Source: Bacteroidales bacterium (lineage in GTDB: Bacteria > Bacteroidota > Bacteroidia > Bacteroidales > VadinHA17). Taken from it: 64,000 bases of DNA. Position numbers and translations under genes: made by a program. The notes under the pieces are model-generated. The model searched no databases. It was not told the DNA's origin and saw only the letters and a program-made list of their open reading frames with translations. This document shows positions 34,596 to 44,103 of this stretch, piece by piece. Each line of letters begins with the position of its first letter. Position 1 is the stretch's first letter. Where the stretch lies: positions 1 to 64,000 of the forward strand of contig JALONT010000002.1 of NCBI GenBank assembly GCA_025454795.1, read 5' to 3'.

Positions 34596-37568
34596 CTATA
34601 GTACCGGTTTCATTATTGCTCCTTTATGCCTTTTACCGTCTATCATTATTTCGAGAGGTTTTTCAAAACGTATATGCCTGATAAAGTCGTCCTCATACAC
34701 AACCTCCAGCTTATTCAGAAACTCTACATCATAGTAACCTTCATTGATATATGGATTTAAAGTGAAATAACCTACTCCGAATGAAGTAAGATTCTGGAAG
34801 AAATGAGTTCCCTGGCTTGGATCTATGCGATAATTCTTCAATCCCGACTCAATGATGATCCTTGCTGCTGAAATCTGTGCCCACTTGACCGGGATCCCAA
34901 GCCATGGGTCTGTTGAACCCCATCTTCCCGGGCCGATCAGAACATATCCTGTCCCCTGCTTAATAAATGCTGCATTCAGGTTTTCAATTATCACTGCTAC
35001 ATTTTTATTCTGAGCCGCATTGAAGGATTCCGGTTTTATATAAACAAGGTCATGAATACCTTTAAAGACTCCATTTCCAAGAGCTGATTCAGAGAAAATT
35101 ATCGTTTCGTCCTTTTTAATTTTCTCAAGGTTGATGCTATAGGTTTCATCAGAATGAACTATTGGTCTTATTTGCAAAAAGTTAAAGATTTTAGGTGTTC
35201 CAGGAGGAGTTTCAAGGTTGGCTGCAAATTCAATCTCGATCGGATTATTCATCTCCCTTTGACCAAGTTCCATCAGGGTTGTCAGGATTTCAGCCAGCGG
35301 GAATGATTTATGCTGCAGAATACTTGAAAATGTCATCACCCTTGTTCCCTGCTGCATTATCCCGTCGCGGAGAATGTTATTGGTTCTGTCGTATGTCGAT
35401 GCCACATATTTCATGGCATTATCATTATTTGCATCTTTTATATCAATCCTGAGGATGTTGACACCATCATCAGTTGAGGGTACAAAGCTGTCAATGTCAA
35501 GGTCGAGTGCGCGGAACTCCTTCTGTGAGTCACGCAATGCCGTTTCGGGAGAAGAGAGCTGAAGAATTTTTTTCGGAAGCTTAGGACAGAACCTCAGCGA
35601 CATTCCTCCCTCAACTATCAGCTTTCCAAGGCCGAAAGCAATATTTGCAATACCATCTTCAGCTTTTTCAGACCCAATCGGGTAGTAGTTTATTGACCTG
35701 GCAACACCCGACAGGGTAGGATAAAATATATCGCCGTGCCTGTTACCGCAAACTTCCTGCAGGATGATCCCCATTTTTTCCTCATCAATCACATTTGATG
35801 TTGCAGTCATATAAGCTTTGCTGGCCTTGTAATAAACCGAAGCATATACTTCCTTAATTGCATCCGACAGTGCCTTGACCATAAGTTTATTATCTGTAAG
35901 CCTCGGGATCATATAGGTCGAATAAACTCCAGCAAAAGGCTGATAATGTGAATCTTCCAGTTTACTAGAGGATCTGACGGCTATCGGATGGCTCCTGGAG
36001 ACTGCCAGATAAGCGTAAAAATCCTGGTAAACACGTCCCGGAAGCTCTGCATTTATGAACCTGTTAAGGATTTCATCGTCAGTGAGGTCAGAAAGTGCAA
36101 CAGAATACAGGTTATTATGATCCATGAATTCATCGAAGATATCGGTGCTTAAAACGACAGTCCTCGGTATAGTTATCAGAACATCAGGGAACTTATTGAA
36201 AAGCTTGTTATTCTTGATGATCCTGTTTATGAAGGCAAGTCCTCTGGCCTTTCCCCCGATTGAACCTTCTCCTATACGTGAAAAAATCTGATATTCGTCG
36301 AAGCTCGATTTGTCGAATTTTGCGATAACTCCCCTGCCTTTCCCAAGCCGGAAGCTTGAGATTGCGATATATAGGAACCGTCTCATCTCATCCATGGTTT
36401 CAAAATCCTCTTTCCTGATGTATTTGAACATCTGAGCCACCGGGAATAAAGCCCTGGCATTCAGCCATTTGGAAAAATGATTTCGAGTTGCATGATATTC
36501 AAGCGTATTGTCAGGGATGGTAAGAAGTTTTTGCTGGAGACTCTGCAGGTCAGTAGCGATTGCTATAGGTTCAAGCGTATCAGGATTTCTGAATACAAAG
36601 GGCCCGAAGGCAAGATTCTGGATGATGAAATTCCTTAACTCAAGTGATAACGACTTGGAGTATTTATGAATAAACCCGGCTCCAAGCTCTTCAGCATTCT
36701 TCCTGTGTCCTGCATTCGAAGACTGAAGAAGAAAAGGGACTTTGTTGTCATCAGCCATTACGACTTTACATAGCTCTATGCCTGCATTCTCATCAGGAAC
36801 ATTATCTCTTTTAAAGCTTATATCAGAGATAACCCCAAGGACATTATATTTATACTTTTTATAAAGAGCGAGGGCATCATTGAAGTTATTGGCGAGCAGT
36901 ATTTTAGGTCTTCCCCTCATTTTGAGCATCCGCTGATGCTCATTTAAAGCTTCTCTCTGAAAATCAAGTGATTGGAAAAGAACGATCTTGTAAAGATTCG
37001 GAAGGTATACAGAGATATACCTGATAGAGTTTTCGACAAGTATAATTGCCTGGACACCAATGCTTTCGATATCATGTTCGGCATTCATCTTATCCTCGAT
37101 CAGCTTGATTATTGCAAGAATCAGTGATGCATCGCCGAGCCAGCAGAATACATAATCAATTGCACTCAGGTCCTCACCTTCGAGCCTCAGGGAAACCTCG
37201 CGCGAGAAATAAGTAAGAACAACAATAGGAATATCTTCATATTTCGTTTTGATCTTCTTTGCGAGGGCAAAAACATCAGTTCCCTTCAGGCTGAGCATTG
37301 AGATTACGAGGTCCACATTCCCTTCCTGAAGTATTTTAAAAGCATCCTCTGCATTGTCGGTCTGAACAAAAGAAGGAGGATACCGGAGATTCAGGGATAC
37401 ATATTCATTAAATATCTGTTCATCGATCCTTCCATCCTCCTCAAGCATGTAATTATCATAATTACTGCATATTACAAGAACCCGATGGATTCTTCTCTGC
37501 ATTAGCAGATTAAATGAAGTATCAGTAAAATCATATTTCTGAAGATCGAGTACACCTTCTATAATCAT
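34596..37568 (-). CDS. Receiver/ATP-grasp (PPDK_N-type) fusion protein, 990 residues
   Basis: Large cytoplasmic protein with two response-regulator-like domains (about 28-155 and 172-320) followed by a PEP-synthase/PPDK-type ATP-binding domain (about 430-805). The first receiver lacks a phospho-acceptor Asp (DLVISML); the second keeps Asp249 (VISDISF) and Lys302. The ATP-grasp part shows GGKARGL (438), AVRSSSKLEDS (530), GNRHGDIFYP and ends at LQIRP (798). The C-terminal 190 residues contain GPGRWGSTDPWLGIPV (879-894) instead of the expected phosphohistidine and PEP domains. It is usually labelled PEP synthase by similarity, which the missing domains contradict. It is tandem with a 1148-residue paralogue, 11 bases apart. 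Confidence 0.85.
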   Translation of the reverse strand: MIIEGVLDLQKYDFTDTSFNLLMQRRIHRVLVICSNYDNYMLEEDGRIDEQIFNEYVSLNLRYPPSFVQTDNAEDAFKILQEGNVDLVISMLSLKGTDVFALAKKIKTKYEDIPIVVLTYFSREVSLRLEGEDLSAIDYVFCWLGDASLILAIIKLIEDKMNAEHDIESIGVQAIILVENSIRYISVYLPNLYKIVLFQSLDFQREALNEHQRMLKMRGRPKILLANNFNDALALYKKYKYNVLGVISDISFKRDNVPDENAGIELCKVVMADDNKVPFLLQSSNAGHRKNAEELGAGFIHKYSKSLSLELRNFIIQNLAFGPFVFRNPDTLEPIAIATDLQSLQQKLLTIPDNTLEYHATRNHFSKWLNARALFPVAQMFKYIRKEDFETMDEMRRFLYIAISSFRLGKGRGVIAKFDKSSFDEYQIFSRIGEGSIGGKARGLAFINRIIKNNKLFNKFPDVLITIPRTVVLSTDIFDEFMDHNNLYSVALSDLTDDEILNRFINAELPGRVYQDFYAYLAVSRSHPIAVRSSSKLEDSHYQPFAGVYSTYMIPRLTDNKLMVKALSDAIKEVYASVYYKASKAYMTATSNVIDEEKMGIILQEVCGNRHGDIFYPTLSGVARSINYYPIGSEKAEDGIANIAFGLGKLIVEGGMSLRFCPKLPKKILQLSSPETALRDSQKEFRALDLDIDSFVPSTDDGVNILRIDIKDANNDNAMKYVASTYDRTNNILRDGIMQQGTRVMTFSSILQHKSFPLAEILTTLMELGQREMNNPIEIEFAANLETPPGTPKIFNFLQIRPIVHSDETYSINLEKIKKDETIIFSESALGNGVFKGIHDLVYIKPESFNAAQNKNVAVIIENLNAAFIKQGTGYVLIGPGRWGSTDPWLGIPVKWAQISAARIIIESGLKNYRIDPSQGTHFFQNLTSFGVGYFTLNPYINEGYYDVEFLNKLEVVYEDDFIRHIRFEKPLEIMIDGKRHKGAIMKPVL

Positions 37569-37579
37569 GATTAAATATT

Positions 37580-40500
37580 TTACTTATTCATTGTAATTAC
37601 AGCCAGTCCTTTTTTCCCATCCATCCTTATCAGCAGTGGTTTCTTAAAACGGATATGGCGGAAGAATTTGCCATCTTCTACAACTTCTTGTTTTTCAAGC
37701 CTTTGCCAGTCTATTTTTCCGTTCAGTATCCCATGTTTTATTGACAGATAGCCGACATTCATTGAAATGATATTATGGAAAAAGTGAGAGCCCAGAGATG
37801 CATCATGATGAAAGTCAGGCAGATCGACTTCTACGATGACCTTTGCATTTGATATCTGCGGCCAGACAACAGGTATCCCAAGAAATCTGTCCTTGGAACC
37901 CCAGCGCCCGGGACCTACAAGAACATATGAGCGGTTCTCCCTGAGCATTTTCTCATTGATCATGTCGATTTCTTCAGCCATCTCATTAGTTTGAAGATTA
38001 TTAAACCTTTCCGGTTCAATATAAACTACATCTGATATATCTTCAATCATTCCGTTGCCCATACATTTATGGGATTCCAGCACAAGATCTTCACTTTTAA
38101 TGCTATAAGGATCAATATTATAACCGGCACCGCTTCCAATCAGTGGTTTTATCTGAAGCAGATAAAAAGAGGCATTGCCATCCTGGTCTTTTGTCAGATC
38201 AACGGCAAATTCGATCTCAGAAGGATTTCCGGTTGCTTCAGCAACAATATCCAGAATGGTCCTGAGCGTTGATGCCAGAGGGATATAATTATATTTAAGG
38301 ATATCTGCAAAATTTATCACGCGCGGTCCGGGAGCATCAAGTCCCGGTATTATTGTATCATTGTCCTTATTAAGGACCGAAGCTGCATGTTTGAGAGTAC
38401 CGTGTTCCTCAGCACTGCTGATATCAAGGTTAATAAGGCCTGCCATCTCACCTTCCAGAAGATTCAGGTCCTTCTTTTTCATATCAACCGCGTAAAAATG
38501 AACCTGCGAGTTTTTGTACATGTCCTCCTGGGAGATAATTTCAAGCGACGGGTAAGCTGGAGAGAAACGGAATGCTTTCTCACCTTCAACAACATAGCGG
38601 CCCAGACCGACTGCTATAACAGCAAACCCTTCCTGAGGGGTCATATGTGCAACAGGATAGAAGTTGAACGACTGGGCCGTACCGCTGATATGGGGATAAA
38701 AAGCATCCCCGAACCTGTTACCAACAACCTCCTGGATAACGACCGCCATCTTCTCCTGCTCAATCTTATAACTTATTGCCTCAAAATAAGTCCGTGAACT
38801 CCTTGAATAGATCGAGGAAAAGACAAGCTTGATCGCTTCACACAGCTGTTTAAATCTGATCTCAAACTCCGTATGGTTATTGGGCAGAAGATAAGTACCG
38901 AATATTCCGGAAAATGGCTGGCTCATAGAATCCTCAAACAAGCTTGACGATCTGACTGCAATAGGCTTTTCAATCTGTTTCAGGAATATCCTCAGTTCTT
39001 TTTCAAGCGTAAAGCTCAGGTTTCCTTCAATAAAATGCTTCTGAAGATGAGCAAAATCTTTCTCTTCCTTAACAATGGTCCACAGGTGATTGCGCTCCAT
39101 GAACATGTCAAATTCATCTGTGCCGATAATTGCGGTGACTGGTGATTTAATGTTTATCCCCGGCAGCAATTTACCAAGTTCAAAGCTGTATATCAGAGTG
39201 TTAATGAATGCAAGACCTCTTCCTTTCCCACCAAGTGAGCCTCCGGCAAGGCTTACCACATTGGTCTCCTCAATAACGGCAGACTCCTCAAAGTTCACTA
39301 CCCTGCCCATCTTTATTTCGCGCCTCCGTTTGCGGATGATGTCAACAAGAAACTCCCTGAGTTCTTTGATGCTTTTAAAACCTGAAACCTTTATCGGATT
39401 TATCAGCCTTGCTAACTTTACTTCTCCCCTGGCCATGAGCCACAAGGAAAAATGATTCTTCATGGCATGATAGCCGAGCGAATCCTCAGGCACCGTTTCA
39501 AGGTATGCTTCGAATTCCTTCATCGACTTTGCCACTGCAATCTGTCTTCCTTTGTTATCCCTGTATACAAAATTTCCAAAACCGAGGTAATAATTTATAA
39601 AAGACTTCAGGTCCTGTAACAGGCTTTCGGAGTTTTTATTGATGAAATTTGATTTCAGGGTGAAGGCATATTTTGCATTTTCGGGATCCGATGACTGCAG
39701 AACCATAGGAATGTTAGGCATGTTAGCCTTTATATGCTTAAGAAGCTCAAAGCCTGCGGTATCATTCATTTCACCATCTCTGGTAAACCCCATATCAGAA
39801 ATAACACATAATAAGCTCTCCTTATACTTATTAAATATGTTAATGGAAGCTTCCCATGTTGATGCAAGAAGGACCTTTGGTCTTGTTCTGAGCTTCAATA
39901 CTTTATAGAGCTCATCAGTTGAGACGTCATCGATCAGGTTTTTTGTCTGCTCCAAAACCAGGGTATAGAGCATCGGAAGGTACCTTGAATAATACTCTGC
40001 CGAATCCTCAACTATCAGAATAACAGGGGTAAGCCCTTTTTTTGTATCATTATCTACATTTACTTTATCTTCAAGGAGCTTAACCATGGCAAAGAAGACT
40101 TTGGACTCACCTGCCCAGACAAAATAATTATCAAACGGGATGCCCAGCGACTTCTGTTCCTTTACATATGGAACATCTGCAGGATTATTCAGAAGAAGGA
40201 AAGTTGGCAGATAGGGATACTTCTCCTTGATCTTTTTGCAGAGTACCATCGGGCTCTCCTTATGAACCCCTATCATGATAATCACCATGTCGTAATGCCT
40301 GGCTTTCAGTCTGTTAAATGCCTCTTCCTCGCCTGAGACCCCTGTCACCCTGGGAAGTGATGCTATGCTAAGCTGGGAATATTCCCCCAGGATATGGTCT
40401 GAAAATCTACCCTCCCCTTCGATTGAATAAGCATCATAAAGGTTTGCCACAAGCAGGATTTCCTTAACCTTGAAAGGTTGCAAATCGTGAAATACATCGC

Positions 40501-41026
40501 GTTCTGCATTATGCCGTTCAAGAAACTTCTGTAATAACTTTCGGCTTGAAACTGTTTCAAGGTCTTCCGGTTCTTCCCTTGAAGCCTGAGCCATCAGGAT
40601 TATATCGCGGGCTTTGGAGCTGTTAATGTACCCTGTCAACAGGCTGGCAATATTATGAATCAGATCCCTCTCCTCTTTTAAAAATGGACCCTCATTCTGA
40701 ATGTTAAATTCCCTGGTATAATATATCTCAATTGTTCCATTTTCATCTCCGATAGTACTGAATTCCTGAACCATTTTCCATGATGTTTCATGGAAGTCAG
40801 GTGTTTCAAAGGTTTTGTCAAGAAATTTAATCCTGGCTACCGTATAATCCGGGTACTGCCAGGCAGCAGGAAGAAGTAAAACTATTTGCTGGAACGTTTC
40901 TTCCAGTGGTTTTCCCTCTTTGAGAATATAAGTGGTTTTATTTATGCATGCAAGCTCCTTTACCCTTTCGTGCTGTTCGTGAAGGAGGCGGTGGTATTCG
41001 GGGGTAATATAGTTGTTTTCATCCAT
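37580..41026 (-). CDS. GAF-like/receiver/ATP-grasp (PPDK_N-type) fusion protein, 1148 residues
   Basis: Paralogue of the gene downstream. An extra N-terminal domain (about residues 10-140, ending EERDLIHNIASLLTGYIN) looks like a GAF sensor. Two receivers follow: the first without an acceptor Asp (YDMVIIMIG), the second with the full set Glu-Asp (VEDSAEYY), Asp in VISDMGFTRDG, Ser in LQSSD and Lys in FINKNS. The ATP-grasp domain has GGKGRGL, AVRSSSLFEDS and ends at LQIKP. The C-terminal part carries GPGRWGSKDRFLGIPV. As in its partner, no His-swivel or PEP barrel exists. I use ATG at 41026, not the TTG before it. It lies 51 bases downstream of korB; whether korA-korB and this pair share a transcript is likely but unproven. 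Confidence 0.85.
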   Translation of the reverse strand: MDENNYITPEYHRLLHEQHERVKELACINKTTYILKEGKPLEETFQQIVLLLPAAWQYPDYTVARIKFLDKTFETPDFHETSWKMVQEFSTIGDENGTIEIYYTREFNIQNEGPFLKEERDLIHNIASLLTGYINSSKARDIILMAQASREEPEDLETVSSRKLLQKFLERHNAERDVFHDLQPFKVKEILLVANLYDAYSIEGEGRFSDHILGEYSQLSIASLPRVTGVSGEEEAFNRLKARHYDMVIIMIGVHKESPMVLCKKIKEKYPYLPTFLLLNNPADVPYVKEQKSLGIPFDNYFVWAGESKVFFAMVKLLEDKVNVDNDTKKGLTPVILIVEDSAEYYSRYLPMLYTLVLEQTKNLIDDVSTDELYKVLKLRTRPKVLLASTWEASINIFNKYKESLLCVISDMGFTRDGEMNDTAGFELLKHIKANMPNIPMVLQSSDPENAKYAFTLKSNFINKNSESLLQDLKSFINYYLGFGNFVYRDNKGRQIAVAKSMKEFEAYLETVPEDSLGYHAMKNHFSLWLMARGEVKLARLINPIKVSGFKSIKELREFLVDIIRKRRREIKMGRVVNFEESAVIEETNVVSLAGGSLGGKGRGLAFINTLIYSFELGKLLPGINIKSPVTAIIGTDEFDMFMERNHLWTIVKEEKDFAHLQKHFIEGNLSFTLEKELRIFLKQIEKPIAVRSSSLFEDSMSQPFSGIFGTYLLPNNHTEFEIRFKQLCEAIKLVFSSIYSRSSRTYFEAISYKIEQEKMAVVIQEVVGNRFGDAFYPHISGTAQSFNFYPVAHMTPQEGFAVIAVGLGRYVVEGEKAFRFSPAYPSLEIISQEDMYKNSQVHFYAVDMKKKDLNLLEGEMAGLINLDISSAEEHGTLKHAASVLNKDNDTIIPGLDAPGPRVINFADILKYNYIPLASTLRTILDIVAEATGNPSEIEFAVDLTKDQDGNASFYLLQIKPLIGSGAGYNIDPYSIKSEDLVLESHKCMGNGMIEDISDVVYIEPERFNNLQTNEMAEEIDMINEKMLRENRSYVLVGPGRWGSKDRFLGIPVVWPQISNAKVIVEVDLPDFHHDASLGSHFFHNIISMNVGYLSIKHGILNGKIDWQRLEKQEVVEDGKFFRHIRFKKPLLIRMDGKKGLAVITMNK

Positions 41027-41077
41027 CAACAGGTTGTGAGATAAGACCCGGGATAAAATTACTAAATTATTGCTCGT

Positions 41078-42100
41078 TTATTCCACTTTCCATGTTGAAC
41101 CGCTTCCGAGAAGATCGTTTACAGATTTAATTTTTGCATCTTTCTGAATGGCTTTAATCTGTTCCTCAACATCAGTTTCATAAGTATGTCCGTCAACAGA
41201 TCTTATAACACCCAGGGCTACAGGATATTCCGGATATCTCATATTAGCGAGCATGTATTGTATTCCAGGATTAGGTTCAAGAGCATTATGAACAAGGAGA
41301 TTTTTTTCAGATATTCCGTTTTCCCCTATTTTTACCACCTTAAGCTTCAATCCTTCAAGGATCAGGCCTTTGTTATTCTCTTTTCCGAAGATCATCGGCT
41401 CTCCATGTTTAAGAATAAGCGTTCTTTCATCCCTTACTTCCCGACCGGCAACAATATCGTGAATACCATCATTAAAGATCAAACAGTTCTGCAGAACCTC
41501 CACAACGGAAGTGCCTTTGTGTTTTGCGGCTTCAATATATATCTGGGTTGACAGTGTAACGTTTGCATCGATAGTACGGGCAAAGAACTTACCTTTTGCT
41601 CCTATTACAAGCTCTCCCACCGAGAATGGCTCCTCCACTGTACCGAATGGTGATGTTTTGGTTACAAGCCCTTTTTCGGATGTGGGAGAATATTGGCCTT
41701 TGGTAAGGCCATATATCTCGTTATTAAACAGGATAATATTAATATCTATATTCCTCCGGATAGCGTGAATAAAATGGTTTCCTCCGATAGCAAGAGCATC
41801 GCCGTCACCTGTTATCTCCCAGACAGAAAGCTCCGGATTGGCTATTTTTACTCCGGTGGCAATAGCAGCAGCCCGTCCGTGTATCCCATGGAAACCGAAG
41901 GTGTCCATATAATAAGGAAATCTGGAAGAGCAGCCTATTCCGGAGATAAATGCAAATCTCTCCTTTGGAATTCCAAGCTCCGGCAATGCTTTCTGAACAG
42001 CATTAAGTACTGCATGATCTCCGCAACCCGGGCACCATCTTACTTCCTGATCTGATTTAAAATCTTTTGGAGTATATTGAAATGTTTGTAAATCTGCCAT
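41078..42100 (-). CDS. korB: 2-oxoacid:ferredoxin oxidoreductase beta subunit
   Basis: ThDP-binding subunit, 340 residues. Cluster cysteines appear in WCPGCGDHAVL, with a further one in GIGCSSRFPYY, and ThDP/Mg binding in GDGDALAIGG followed by NNEIYGLTKGQYSPT. The GQYSPT motif and the fused partner point to the 2-oxoglutarate-type (KorB) or a related branched-chain enzyme. It converts a 2-oxoacid plus CoA to acyl-CoA, CO2 and reduced ferredoxin, or the reverse. One base separates it from korA. No separate ferredoxin subunit is present. Confidence 0.9.
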   Translation of the reverse strand: MADLQTFQYTPKDFKSDQEVRWCPGCGDHAVLNAVQKALPELGIPKERFAFISGIGCSSRFPYYMDTFGFHGIHGRAAAIATGVKIANPELSVWEITGDGDALAIGGNHFIHAIRRNIDINIILFNNEIYGLTKGQYSPTSEKGLVTKTSPFGTVEEPFSVGELVIGAKGKFFARTIDANVTLSTQIYIEAAKHKGTSVVEVLQNCLIFNDGIHDIVAGREVRDERTLILKHGEPMIFGKENNKGLILEGLKLKVVKIGENGISEKNLLVHNALEPNPGIQYMLANMRYPEYPVALGVIRSVDGHTYETDVEEQIKAIQKDAKIKSVNDLLGSGSTWKVE

Positions 42101-42101
42101 T

Positions 42102-43946
42102 TTATTTGCCCTCCAGAATATTAATGCAATTATCTTTTATTTCCTTTATTGTGAACGGGACCCCCTGCACTTTGTTAATCTGTTTGTATTTAAAATCAGG
42201 GTATTTAATGCGAAGATAATCTGCAAACTGCCCCATGTTAAGTTCTGCAACAACAATATTCTTGAATTTACTTAATACCTCATTTACATTTTTTGGCATT
42301 GGATTGATATAGTTGAAGTTAGCAAGGCTTACTTTATGTCCCTCGGACTGTAGTTCCCGGACTGCTGTTGTAAGGTATCCCCGTGAACCTCCCCATCCTA
42401 CAACAAGGAGATCTCCTGAATTTTTACCATAAACCTGAAGATCCGGGATCTTATCAGCAACCTTTGCCACTTTATCTGCCCTGAATTTCGTCATCATCTC
42501 GTGGTTCTCCGGAATATAGGATACTGTTCCCTTAAGAGTTTTCTCAAGTCCTCCGATCCTGTGTTCAAGTCCCGGTGTTCCGGGAATTGCCCATGAACGT
42601 GCAAGCGTATCGCAATCACGCTTATATGGCAAAAATGGAATATCTTTCTTATCAGCAAAAGGAGGAGATATCTTTGGAAGATCTTTCATTTTCGGGATCT
42701 TCCATGGCTCTGTTCCGTTTGCCAGGTAACTGTCGGTCAGCAAAAGAACAGGAGTCATATGTTCCAGTGCAATTCGTGCAGCTTCAAATGCAAAATGGAA
42801 ACAATCTGAAGGTGTGCTTGCTGCAATTACGACAACGGGGCATTCTCCATTCCTGCCGTAAAGTGCCTGCATAAGGTCGGCCTGTTCTGTTTTGGTTGGG
42901 AGCCCTGTTGATGGGCCTGCTCTCTGGACATTGACGATGACTATCGGGAGCTCAGTCATTACGGCAAGTCCGATAGCTTCTGATTTGAGAGCCATCCCCG
43001 GTCCTGAAGTGGATGTTATTGCGAGATTTCCTGCAAAGCTTGCACCGAGTGCGGCGCAGATGCCTGCTATCTCATCCTCTGCCTGAAAGCTCTTTACGCC
43101 CAGATCTTTTCGGGTAGCCATCTCTTCGAGAATCCCTGTGGCAGGGGTTATCGGGTATGATCCTATAAAGACCTTCAGACCGGCTTTTTCAGCAGCGGCC
43201 AGAAATCCCCATGCTGTAGCAGAGTTACCACAAATATTCCGGTATGTACCTTTTGCAATCTGTGCAGGTTCAATCTTTATAACAGGATTTAAAGCTTCAA
43301 TAGTTTCTGCATAATAATAACCTGCCCTCAAGGCAACCTTATTTGCTTCTGCAATCTCTGGCTTTTTTACGAACTTCTTGTCAAAGTACTGTTCTGTGTA
43401 TTTCAGTTTTCTGTCAAATAACCAGTATACCATTCCGAGTGCGAACATGTTCTTAGTCCTCAGAACCGATTTCGGATCAAGTCCGTAGTTTTTCAGAGCC
43501 TCCTTTACCATTGAAGATATGGGAGCATCAATTACATTAAAACTGTCAAGTTTCTCTTCAATCACCGGATCAGATATATAACCTGCCTTTTCAATATTTT
43601 TTTCAGTGAAATTATCTTTGTCAAAAATGATTATCCCGCCTGGCTTTACCCACTTAGCGTTTGCCTTTACTGCTGCCGGATTCATAGCCACAAGAACATC
43701 GGCATAATCACCAGGAGTATCTATTTCTGAATGACCAAGATGTATCTGGAATCCTGAAACACCCCCTACAGTTCCCTGTGGTGCCCGTATTTCAGCCGGA
43801 TAGTCCGGGAATGTTGACAAGTCATTACCAAACAGTGCGGCTGTGTCCGAGAACAGTGTACCTGTAAGCTGCATGCCATCACCAGAATCACCGGAAAAGC
43901 GTATCACTACCTCTTCTCTTTCAATAACCTGTGAATTTTTAGCCAT
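42102..43946 (-). CDS. korA: 2-oxoacid:ferredoxin oxidoreductase, fused gamma-alpha subunit
   Basis: A 614-residue chain. The first 190 residues are the gamma domain (RFSGDSGDGMQLTG, RAPQGTVGGVSGFQIHLG). The alpha part follows with GSYPITPATGILEEMA, AEDEIAGICAALGASFAG and TSGPGMALKSEAIGLA, and the C-terminal VVGWGGSRGYLTTAV. It pairs with KorB one base downstream. Fused gamma-alpha chains of this length are usual for KorA. A -7-like box at 44007-44014 suggests transcription starts about 55 bases before the ATG. Substrate is probably 2-oxoglutarate, but other 2-oxoacids are possible. Confidence 0.91.
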   Translation of the reverse strand: MAKNSQVIEREEVVIRFSGDSGDGMQLTGTLFSDTAALFGNDLSTFPDYPAEIRAPQGTVGGVSGFQIHLGHSEIDTPGDYADVLVAMNPAAVKANAKWVKPGGIIIFDKDNFTEKNIEKAGYISDPVIEEKLDSFNVIDAPISSMVKEALKNYGLDPKSVLRTKNMFALGMVYWLFDRKLKYTEQYFDKKFVKKPEIAEANKVALRAGYYYAETIEALNPVIKIEPAQIAKGTYRNICGNSATAWGFLAAAEKAGLKVFIGSYPITPATGILEEMATRKDLGVKSFQAEDEIAGICAALGASFAGNLAITSTSGPGMALKSEAIGLAVMTELPIVIVNVQRAGPSTGLPTKTEQADLMQALYGRNGECPVVVIAASTPSDCFHFAFEAARIALEHMTPVLLLTDSYLANGTEPWKIPKMKDLPKISPPFADKKDIPFLPYKRDCDTLARSWAIPGTPGLEHRIGGLEKTLKGTVSYIPENHEMMTKFRADKVAKVADKIPDLQVYGKNSGDLLVVGWGGSRGYLTTAVRELQSEGHKVSLANFNYINPMPKNVNEVLSKFKNIVVAELNMGQFADYLRIKYPDFKYKQINKVQGVPFTIKEIKDNCINILEGK

Positions 43947-44006
43947 GATAAATCTTAAGTATTGTTAATGAGGCTTGTTTACACTTAATCAATTCATTAT
44001 GATTAA

Positions 44007-44014
44007 CAAATTTA
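44007..44014 (-). promoter_or_regulatory. Bacteroidota-type -7 box for korA-korB
   Basis: Minus-strand TAAATTTG, an exact TAnnTTTG match, 60 bases upstream of the korA ATG. I see no -33 TTTG at standard spacing. Confidence 0.45.
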
Positions 44015-44103
44015 GCTCTTTAGAATGGTAAAATCATATAAAAAAATTATTTTTCAATATGATATTGGTCATGTTTTGATTTGCCATTACCCCCCCCACG
44101 TAC

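Noticed and set aside
38387..39908. Plus-strand ORFs of 89-136 residues within the large receiver/ATP-grasp gene
   Set aside because: Antisense shadows of a conserved coding region.
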